Shown piece after piece: positions 1-5,600 of a stretch of DNA of 8,730 bases. A program made the position numbers and the translations under genes. This DNA is from Candidatus Zhuqueibacterota bacterium (GTDB lineage Bacteria > SM23-31 > B21-G16): NCBI GenBank assembly GCA_003644825.1, contig QNDJ01000044.1:1-8730 (forward strand), written 5' to 3'. Every line of letters begins with the position of its first letter. Position 1 is the first letter of the stretch. Below the pieces are notes generated by a model, which made no database searches, was not told the origin of the DNA, and was given only the letters and a program-made list of their open reading frames with translations.

Positions 1-1
1 A

Positions 2-1672
2 TTAACAGGCAGAGAAACAAGATTAACAAAAGGAGGAAAAGAAGAATTAATGAATGGTGTTCCTGACTGGGTATATCCAGAAGAATTGAATCAGAGGGAA
101 GCATTCTGGTGGTCTTACGATTCAAAAAAGATTGCTTATCTGCAATTTGATGAAAGGCCTGTTCTCCGGTATCCGCTGGTTCATCAGCTCACACCCGATG
201 GAAAACTGGAACTCGAAAGATACCCAAAGGCAGGTGCCCCGAACCCTGTAGTTAAAATCTTTGTTATTGATATTAATACAAAAAAGATAATTAAAATCGA
301 CACGGGAAATAACCCGGATGTTTACATTTTCAAAGTAAGATGGCTAAAAGATAGAAGCGAAATCTCCTTTCAAAGACTGAACAGAAGGCAAAACGTCCTC
401 GAATTTCTTATTGCAAATCCTGAAACCGGCAGGTCTAAGGTAATTGTTACTGAAAAAGAAGACTGCTTTGTAAATACATACGGAGAGCTTCATTTTGTCC
501 AGATTAACAAATCAAAATTCCTGTGGACGTCAGAAAGAACAGGATGGAGGCATATTTACCTGTACGATTTCAACGGAAATCTCTTAAATAGGGTTACTCA
601 GGGAGAATGGCCTGTTGGAAGAATAGTCGGAGTTGATAGAGAAAATGAATGGGTATACTTTACAGGATACAAAAACAGAGGACTGGAAAGTCATATTTTC
701 AGAGTAAAACTAAATGGAGAAAACCTAACAAAATTAAGTAAAGAACCAGGTACTCATTTCCCTGATGTGGCACCATTCTGCAGGTTTTATATTGACTCTT
801 ATTCTTCTTTTGATGTTCCAAGAACAGTAACTTTATACCAGGCTGATGGAACAAAGCTCAGAGAAATCGGAAAAGCTACAAAAGAAAAATATGATTCACT
901 ACACCTGATTAAACCTGAACTTATATCCTTCAAAGCTGCAGATGGTAAAACTGACCTGAATGGAATTATCTATAAACCTGCAGACTTCAATCCCGAAAAG
1001 GCTTATCCGTTAATCTGTTCAGTATATGGAGGTCCTCTATTCCCCAGGGTCAGAAACAGTTTTTATGGAACAAGTTTTGAACACGCACTGGCTCAATTAG
1101 GGTTTATAGTTTTCGTTATGGATAACAGGGGAACACCAAACAGGGGCAAAAAATTTGAAACAGCAACATATCTGAAACTCGGTCAGGTTGACCTTGCTGA
1201 CCAGGTAGCAGGGGTAAAATTTGTCACTCAAAGACCATACATTGATGGTAAAAGAGTTGGAATATATGGAGGCTCCTACGGCGGATATATGACCTGTATG
1301 GCTTTACTTGCAGCACCCGATGTTTATCATGTTGGTGTAGCAAGAGCACCGGTAACAGACTGGAAAAACTATGATTCAATTTACACTGAAAGATATATGC
1401 AAAGACCTCAGGATAACCCTGATGGATACAAAAAAGGTTCCGCTCTCACTTATGCTGAAAATCTGAAAGGAAAATTATTAATTATGCACGGCACCGTCGA
1501 TAACAACGTTCATCCTGCTAATACAATTCAGCTTATCAACGAACTTATAAAACTTAATAAACGTTTTGATATGATTATGATGCCCGAACAAAGACACGGC
1601 TTCAGAGGTCAATACGGAAAATATAGTAGAGAAATTATGGTAGAGTATTTTATTAAACATCTGAAACCATAA
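2..1672 (+). CDS. Dipeptidyl-peptidase IV, S9B serine peptidase (5'-truncated by window edge)
   Basis: This is a prolyl dipeptidyl aminopeptidase of the S9B family, which removes X-Pro or X-Ala dipeptides from peptide N-termini, usually in the periplasm or at the cell surface. The frame is open from base 2, and the 16 codons before the ATG at 50 (LTGRETRLTKGGKEEL) belong to the conserved propeller, so that ATG is internal. Numbering from it, DWVYPEEL (6-13) carries the substrate-anchoring double Glu (E11, E12). The beta-propeller runs to about residue 290. The alpha/beta hydrolase domain follows, with oxyanion Tyr326 in VYGGP, nucleophile Ser409 in GGSYGGY, Asp484 in HGTVDNNVH and His516 in QRHGF. 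All triad residues are present and the C-terminus looks complete. About 556 residues are visible; family members are usually 700-760, so roughly 150-200 residues, including any signal peptide, lie outside. It is convergent with the minus-strand array and probably unrelated to it. Confidence 0.94.
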   Translation, partial: LTGRETRLTKGGKEELMNGVPDWVYPEELNQREAFWWSYDSKKIAYLQFDERPVLRYPLVHQLTPDGKLELERYPKAGAPNPVVKIFVIDINTKKIIKIDTGNNPDVYIFKVRWLKDRSEISFQRLNRRQNVLEFLIANPETGRSKVIVTEKEDCFVNTYGELHFVQINKSKFLWTSERTGWRHIYLYDFNGNLLNRVTQGEWPVGRIVGVDRENEWVYFTGYKNRGLESHIFRVKLNGENLTKLSKEPGTHFPDVAPFCRFYIDSYSSFDVPRTVTLYQADGTKLREIGKATKEKYDSLHLIKPELISFKAADGKTDLNGIIYKPADFNPEKAYPLICSVYGGPLFPRVRNSFYGTSFEHALAQLGFIVFVMDNRGTPNRGKKFETATYLKLGQVDLADQVAGVKFVTQRPYIDGKRVGIYGGSYGGYMTCMALLAAPDVYHVGVARAPVTDWKNYDSIYTERYMQRPQDNPDGYKKGSALTYAENLKGKLLIMHGTVDNNVHPANTIQLINELIKLNKRFDMIMMPEQRHGFRGQYGKYSREIMVEYFIKHLKP

Positions 1673-1677
1673 TATAA

Positions 1678-1860
1678 TCTCTGTCATACAAACATTATAC
1701 ACCTGACGGAGCTCTTTTTAAAATACAAAACCTTTTATCAGAATCAACAGCAGAGAAATCTCTTGAATTTCTGGTTGCATTCCAAAATCAAAATAGTGTA
1801 TATGAATGCCGCCCAATGGAATTTTTAATAAACCACTTCATACAGCAAAAAATAACTTAA
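1678..1860 (+). pseudogene. Possible ORF remnant in the convergent intergenic region
   Basis: Between the peptidase stop and the nitroreductase stop lie 249 bp. One plus-strand frame stays open for 60 codons up to the TAA at 1858-1860, and its middle part (ALFKIQNLLSESTAEKSLEF, then a short tail) looks protein-like. It has no upstream ATG, no Shine-Dalgarno motif, and its only ATG (1816) is near the end. I do not recognise a family. It could be the 3' remnant of a lost gene or chance openness in AT-rich DNA. I see no strong terminator hairpin anywhere in this interval. Confidence 0.2.
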
Positions 1861-1921
1861 AAAAGGCTCTATATCTGTATTAAAAAATTCGTTAAATTAG
1901 CGAAATTATCTGTTTGTATAA

Positions 1922-2425
1922 TTATGGAATCATCATTTCCTTCAGGGGCATACGTCTGGACTTGATAGGCCATATTGCAGGCCAGCCCACTGCAATATGA
2001 CAAACGGGTTCTATATAATCCTGTAAACCATAGCTTTTCCTGAACTTTTTTGCTGTTTTATCCGTTCTTGTAAGCCAGACAGCTCCCAGTCCTAAGGCAT
2101 GTGCCATCAAACATATATGGTCAGTTGCAGCAGCAACATCAAGTAGCTGGTTATGCAGAACAAGCCTATTGTGCCCAACAGTTTCATAAATACGTTTGTC
2201 ATAACATACAACAATTAATACACAACGGTCCATTGGAGTAGGAATATCACTCCAGACCATTTTCGCTTTCTCCGGGTCTCGAATTACTATAAAGCGAACA
2301 ATATCCAGATTGCAGGCTGTTGGTGCTGCTCTACCTGCTTCAAGTATCTGTTCAATCATATCGTCAGGTATTTCTTTTCCGGGAACCCAATTCCGAATAG
2401 AACGCCGTTCATATATAAGCCTTTT
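1922..2425 (-). CDS. Nitroreductase-family FMN domain (C-terminal half of a frameshifted fusion gene)
   Basis: The translation is a clear nitroreductase-family domain: an FMN-dependent oxidoreductase fold that usually acts as a dimer with NAD(P)H. The frame is open from the stop at 2426-2428. It begins with the FMN-phosphate motif YERRSIRNW (about 2387-2413), which lies upstream of the first ATG (2357-2359). Starting at that ATG would remove this motif, so it is unlikely to be the native start. Later motifs, numbered from that ATG, are AAPTACN (11-17), the helix LDVAAATDHICLMAHALGLG with W95 (73-95), and the C-terminal AVGWPA...PIKSRR (123-136). No start codon with a Shine-Dalgarno motif precedes the RRSIR motif. 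Instead the preceding ORF ends in MDVVKKAYI, the usual first residues of such a domain, in a different frame. I infer that both ORFs are halves of one gene. The substrate is unknown. Confidence 0.88.
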   Translation of the reverse strand, partial: KRLIYERRSIRNWVPGKEIPDDMIEQILEAGRAAPTACNLDIVRFIVIRDPEKAKMVWSDIPTPMDRCVLIVVCYDKRIYETVGHNRLVLHNQLLDVAAATDHICLMAHALGLGAVWLTRTDKTAKKFRKSYGLQDYIEPVCHIAVGWPAIWPIKSRRMPLKEMMIP

Positions 2426-3158
2426 TTACTACATCCATTTCAGTCTCTGTAAAGGGCTCCGGAATATCTGTATCAAGCTGAATTTTTTCTCCTTTTCGGA
2501 GCTTTTCAGCTATTGGATAAAGCTCACATTCTATAGTATGATGAATCCTCTCTCGAAAAAGAGCTCGTAAACAGGAAGGCTCCATATTTATCAGGTCCTC
2601 TTTTGTATATCGCTTACAATAGGACCACACAGTATTAACAGGTTCTTCACTGGTGTTTTTATTATTTTTTTCAGATACTATCCTTGCAACAAGCTCACAA
2701 TAAGGGTCTCCATTCAAAATATTTTTAGTATGTATATATTCATATTCAGGATTAAATCCGAACATTTTAGCCTGATCTACATAACAGTAAAATCTTGCTA
2801 TTTCGGGTTTACCCAGCTTAATCCACTCAGATGCCAGAGGGCAATAGCACACTCGAGTTCTTTCTTCACCTTCCACCTGAACAACCTCCCATTTCCACGC
2901 CATCTCTGGAATATCCTCCTCAAAATTCTCAGGAACAGGGGCAACTCCTTTTTCTTCTGCTTTTTTCCTCGCTTCTCTACCAATATGTTCACCATAAGCA
3001 GAAATTGCTTTTCTTATTATCTCAATTCCTGATTCTTGGCCCAGTTGTTCAATTATTGTATCAGCAAAATAATGATATAGCAAAGCAAGTCGTCTGATTG
3101 CCAGGTTTACCTGTTGCATAGCCTCCTTTTTAGAAATCATCTCTTCATCATCTAACAT
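2409..3158 (-). CDS. L-2-amino-thiazoline-4-carboxylic acid (ATC) hydrolase-like domain (N-terminal half of the fusion)
   Basis: The 249-residue product resembles the ATC hydrolase family (Pfam PF14196 type). That family is named for the bacterial enzyme that opens 2-aminothiazoline-4-carboxylate on the way to cysteine; many members have no known substrate. An N-terminal helical part (residues 17-70, YHYFADTIIEQLG, SAYGEHIGREA) leads to a Cys-rich core: CYCPLASEW (104-112), YCYVDQAK (124-131), FNPEYEYIHTKNILNGDPYCEL (135-156, with G150-D151 and C154). Residues 175-225 form an extra helical segment (C181, C196, H206, H207, C211), followed by a linker DIPEPFTETE (231-240) and then MDVVKKAYI and stop. 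Those last residues match the start of a nitroreductase. The ATG at 3156-3158 has GGAGG (3166-3170) 7 nt upstream. It begins 48 nt after the small membrane protein gene. The family call is from remembered motifs; the exact reaction is not supported. Confidence 0.78.
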   Translation of the reverse strand: MLDDEEMISKKEAMQQVNLAIRRLALLYHYFADTIIEQLGQESGIEIIRKAISAYGEHIGREARKKAEEKGVAPVPENFEEDIPEMAWKWEVVQVEGEERTRVCYCPLASEWIKLGKPEIARFYCYVDQAKMFGFNPEYEYIHTKNILNGDPYCELVARIVSEKNNKNTSEEPVNTVWSYCKRYTKEDLINMEPSCLRALFRERIHHTIECELYPIAEKLRKGEKIQLDTDIPEPFTETEMDVVKKAYI

Positions 3159-3206
3159 ATTTATACCTCCATATAATCTCTATTTCCGATAAATGATTAA
3201 AAAATA

Positions 3207-3407
3207 CTACGGTTTTGCCAGAATTACAATACAACTCACTGTTAATACCAGACCAATTATAAGAACAGGAAAACGTGAACCATCACTAATAAAACCAATT
3301 GCACCATAAATTGCAAGAGCATTACCAATAAAATTAAGTATAAGCCCCCATACACGCAAAGAGAAAAATCCTATTTTACGGTTAAGATTTATCATTTTAT
3401 CCACCAT
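3207..3407 (-). CDS. Small two-helix membrane protein
   Basis: This is a 66-residue hydrophobic protein with two predicted membrane helices (about residues 19-40 and 46-64), separated by a short polar turn SDGSR and preceded by a basic N-terminus (K4, R10, K11, R18). Its ATG (3405-3407) lies inside the last codons of the transporter ORF, overlapping it by 16 nt, and only a poor Shine-Dalgarno match precedes it. Translation is therefore probably coupled to the transporter. I do not recognise a family. Position suggests an accessory subunit or small companion of the transporter. It could also be a chance ORF, but the membrane-protein character and operon-like packing argue for a real gene. Confidence 0.55.
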   Translation of the reverse strand: MVDKMINLNRKIGFFSLRVWGLILNFIGNALAIYGAIGFISDGSRFPVLIIGLVLTVSCIVILAKP

Positions 3408-4045
3408 CCCAATCTGTTAAAAACATAAATAATCGCTATACAATTAATCAGTGTAATCTGAATCAAAATACCCGGATTCCATAAGTATGACCTGTTCTTA
3501 TACCTTCCCAGCACTCTTTTATCGTTGAAAAGTATATAAAAAGACCAGCCCACAATATTATTGGTCAGAGATGAAAAAGCACCTATGGTAATAACAAGCC
3601 ATACCGGCCTTGGATACCAGACAGCAAGAAAACCAATTTGAGGTAAAAGTGCACAAACCCGCCACCTCCAGGTATTAACATCGGGCTTCCAGCCAAAAGC
3701 TTCATGAATTGCTATTGCACAGGCAAGGCTCATACCTATTGTAGTGGTAACAGGAACTGCAAGAAAACCAATATAAAATAAAACCTGTGACCAAGTTTGA
3801 CCCAACAGCGGCATAAGTGCCCGTGCTAATTCAGGCGCAGTTTCAGGATGAGTTCCCAATTTGTGCAGGGTGCCAGCAAATACTCCAATTACCAGATAAT
3901 TAACAATTACATAGGATAAAAATAAACCGGTAAATACATCAAAACGTGCCAGAGACTCGTGTTTTTTTCCCCACCCCCAGGAAAGCCCTGTATAAATGTA
4001 CCGCTCCAAGGGTGATGGCAGAATCCATAAATCCAGGGCCTCCAA
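3392..4045 (-). CDS. Nramp-like transporter, C-terminal part (TM7-TM11 region) of a disrupted gene
   Basis: The 217-residue frame resembles the C-terminal half of Nramp-family (divalent metal) or Nramp-like transporters. It has a cytosolic WGWGKKHESLARFD (23-36), then helices at about 38-59, 87-114, 130-143, 147-172 and 192-211, with the loop PETAPELARALMPLLG (67-82) typical of the segment before TM8. The nominal start is a TTG at 4043-4045 without a Shine-Dalgarno motif, and residues 1-20 do not look native. The N-terminal pieces of the same protein lie just upstream in two other frames. The metal-site segments expected in TM1 and TM6 are absent from this frame, so this fragment alone is unlikely to transport metal by the Nramp mechanism. 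Assignment to Nramp rather than another LeuT-fold family is moderately sure. Confidence 0.62.
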   Translation of the reverse strand: MEALDLWILPSPLERYIYTGLSWGWGKKHESLARFDVFTGLFLSYVIVNYLVIGVFAGTLHKLGTHPETAPELARALMPLLGQTWSQVLFYIGFLAVPVTTTIGMSLACAIAIHEAFGWKPDVNTWRWRVCALLPQIGFLAVWYPRPVWLVITIGAFSSLTNNIVGWSFYILFNDKRVLGRYKNRSYLWNPGILIQITLINCIAIIYVFNRLGWWIK

Positions 4046-4197
4046 GGCGGAGATAACCCCAGAATCTTAAAAAAAAAGGATTTACTCTTCAGTAATTCAA
4101 GTTTTTTAACTTCTGCTTCAAGAACATCATCAGGAATTTTTTCTGCTATGGGATACTGGACCACCTGGAACTGTTTGTTTTCTCTTTCTGATACCAC
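3907..4197 (-). pseudogene. Nramp-like transporter, frameshifted N-terminal fragment
   Basis: A GTG-started frame encodes a cytosolic, charged N-terminus (IPDDVLEAEVKKLELLKSKS) and then runs into a T9 tract on the coding strand (plus 4069-4077). After the tract its translation becomes Pro/Trp-rich and unlike a membrane protein. In the neighbouring frame just past the tract, GYLRLGGPGFMDSAITLGA (about 4000-4055) can be read, which resembles the glycine-rich TM1 of Nramp-like transporters. Reading one base fewer in the T tract joins the N-terminus to this segment. A further frame change is needed to reach the TM7-TM11 frame. Only about 20 codons separate the TM1-like segment from the TM7 lead-in, where the family has roughly 150 or more residues, so an internal deletion is likely. 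The frame ends in a stop at 3907-3909. Start codon uncertain. Confidence 0.55.
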
Positions 4198-4222
4198 CCT
4201 GATTGATTCCTGTTATAATAAT

Positions 4223-4645
4223 TCACTTATCTTTCTTTCTTATTATCTCAAAAACGACCGGATTATATGCATCTGGACAGGCAGACGTTGACCTGTCAGG
4301 ATTTTCAAGCCATGGAAATTGTGCCCCATACATCATCGCAAACACCTTCGGAAGTATGCTATAAAGAGCATGAATACATATTCTTCCATCAACTCCTGTT
4401 TCAGTAAACCTTATTGAGTCACCAATTTTATGCCCCAGAGCACAGGTTCCTTTCTGACTAATAACATTTATTTCTACAACATAAGCCATTTTTTTCTCCT
4501 TTCTGAATTTTAAATAAAGTTTCTCACAGGGTTCATTTAAGCTAACAAAAGGTAAAAACCCCATCACTGCAAAAGAAAATGCTTTGCAGAATTCTCTCCT
4601 GTCAAAACAAAATCTACGCATTTCTAATTCATCAAATTGACACAA
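4223..4645 (-). CDS. TIGR04076-like small protein with optional twin-arginine-like N-terminal extension
   Basis: The conserved body (residues 53-140 of the long form) matches the TIGR04076 pattern of about 90 residues: VISQKGTCALGHKIGD (61-76), RICIHALYSILP (88-99), YGAQFPW (106-112), ACPDAYNPVVFEIIRKK (122-138), with Cys68, Cys90 and Cys123 as candidate ligands. The function of the family is unknown to me. Two starts are credible. A TTG at 4643-4645 has GGAGG 7 nt upstream and adds 52 residues containing DRREFCK (15-21) and a hydrophobic stretch (22-36), which looks like a Tat signal but lacks an A-x-A cleavage site. An ATG at 4487-4489 has AGGAG with 6 nt spacing and gives the usual family length (88 residues). 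It sits between the membrane protein (12 nt gap) and the transporter fragment (25 nt gap). Confidence 0.72.
   Translation of the reverse strand: MCQFDELEMRRFCFDRREFCKAFSFAVMGFLPFVSLNEPCEKLYLKFRKEKKMAYVVEINVISQKGTCALGHKIGDSIRFTETGVDGRICIHALYSILPKVFAMMYGAQFPWLENPDRSTSACPDAYNPVVFEIIRKKDK
4496..4500 (-). promoter_or_regulatory. Internal ribosome binding site for the short TIGR04076-like form
   Basis: AGGAG on the minus strand sits 6 nt before the ATG at 4487-4489, an optimal arrangement inside the longer ORF. It supports translation of the 88-residue form that matches the family's usual length. Confidence 0.6.
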
Positions 4646-4652
4646 TTTTATA

Positions 4653-4657
4653 CCTCC
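4653..4657 (-). promoter_or_regulatory. Ribosome binding site for the long TIGR04076-like form
   Basis: GGAGG directly follows the TGA of the upstream membrane protein gene and lies 7 nt before the TTG at 4643-4645. It supports the TTG as a true start and coupling to the upstream gene. Confidence 0.6.
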
Positions 4658-5599
4658 TCAATTTTTATTTCTTTTATCCGTCAGTATAGAAAAAATAATT
4701 ATCCCAAATCCAATCACTGCAGGTAAAAAAACATTCACCGAAAACAACAATATAGAAGAATCAAACGCTGAAGAACTATTAATCGAAAATCTCGAAAAGA
4801 AAAATATTGATGCACCCTCTCTTACACCTAAATCACCAACCGATACCGGAATTAAACTCTTTGTAAATATAGTTGCAATGGAAGACAGATATCCCGGAAA
4901 AATACTTATCCGTTGAAATGCATTAACAAATATATAAAACTGGGTAATGTATATAAAAAATGTAACCGATGAATAGATAAAAACAATTAAAGCTTTACCC
5001 CTTGTAAACTCATCAAACAAACTCAAAAATCGTTTTATTTTTTCTCTTTTTGGTAGAATGATATTTATATTATAAACAAAGCTCCTAAATAACTCCGGAT
5101 TGATAGCAAAATACAAAACTACTATAAGAAAAAAAAATGTTATAACAAGAATGGGAATAAGTAAAAAAATGGAAAATTTAAAATTAAATACCAGCAAATA
5201 TGCAACAGACAATAAACCGAATAGTATAGTTACCAGCAAAGAATAGACCCTGTCTATAATTGTATACCCGAGGATTTTTATTCTATCACTACCCCGGATA
5301 AAGAATGCTCTTGAAATTTCACCAACCCTTCCTGGAGTAACCATTCCAACAGAAAAACCAGCAAAAAACGATTTTATAACCTCCGGAGTTTTTATTGAAG
5401 GATTCCCGAGATTGAGAAGAAACCTCCACTTCAACAACTGCATCATTATGTTCGGTATAAAAAGTAACACACCGATTAATAATAACAGAAAATCCGCCTT
5501 CCTGAATGCAGATATTATTTCATCATAGTTAATAAACCTTATAAGAAAAAAAAGAATAACAAATGCAATAATAATCTTTATTACTAAAAATTTTCTCAA
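4658..5599 (-). CDS. YbhN/AglD-type integral membrane protein (lysylphosphatidylglycerol synthase TM-region family)
   Basis: This 313-residue polytopic membrane protein belongs to the LPG_synthase_TM family (PF03706, formerly UPF0104), the fold of the MprF flippase domain. Members are thought to move or present lipid-linked substrates. Visible hallmarks are the N-terminal helix (5-22), KWRFLLNL (57-64), TPGRVGEISR (88-97), the IIDR motif (114-117) and the C-terminal PVSVGDLGVREGAS (251-264), where family members usually have GGLG. Length is normal for the stand-alone family, and there is no aminoacyltransferase domain. The start is a TTG at 5597-5599 with AAGGGG (5605-5610) 5 nt upstream. It begins 1 nt after the stop of the radical SAM gene, so the two are almost certainly coupled. 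In other genomes such proteins often accompany lipid or glycan modification genes; the substrate here is unknown. Confidence 0.9.
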   Translation of the reverse strand: MRKFLVIKIIIAFVILFFLIRFINYDEIISAFRKADFLLLLIGVLLFIPNIMMQLLKWRFLLNLGNPSIKTPEVIKSFFAGFSVGMVTPGRVGEISRAFFIRGSDRIKILGYTIIDRVYSLLVTILFGLLSVAYLLVFNFKFSIFLLIPILVITFFFLIVVLYFAINPELFRSFVYNINIILPKREKIKRFLSLFDEFTRGKALIVFIYSSVTFFIYITQFYIFVNAFQRISIFPGYLSSIATIFTKSLIPVSVGDLGVREGASIFFFSRFSINSSSAFDSSILLFSVNVFLPAVIGFGIIIFSILTDKRNKN

Positions 5600-5600
5600 T

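Noticed and set aside
1478-1702. Minus-strand open frame opposite the peptidase 3' end
   Set aside because: It overlaps the catalytic Asp and His region of the peptidase and has no recognisable features.
1738-1756. AGAGAAATCTCT inverted repeat in the intergenic region
   Set aside because: The stem is 4-5 bp with a tiny loop and no T-tract follows; likely chance.
1882-1904. Possible minus-strand terminator after the nitroreductase: TTCG/CGAA stem followed by a T6 run
   Set aside because: The stem is only 4 bp with a 9-nt AT-rich loop, too weak to call a terminator.
2416-2428. Programmed -1 frameshift on A AAA AAG at the end of the hydrolase ORF
   Set aside because: A -1 slip enters the third frame, which stops without encoding the nitroreductase; the fusion needs +1 or -2.
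2513-4166. Shared YPIAEK motif in the hydrolase linker and the transporter N-terminus
   Set aside because: Only about seven residues match and the codons differ, so there is no evidence of duplication or recombination.
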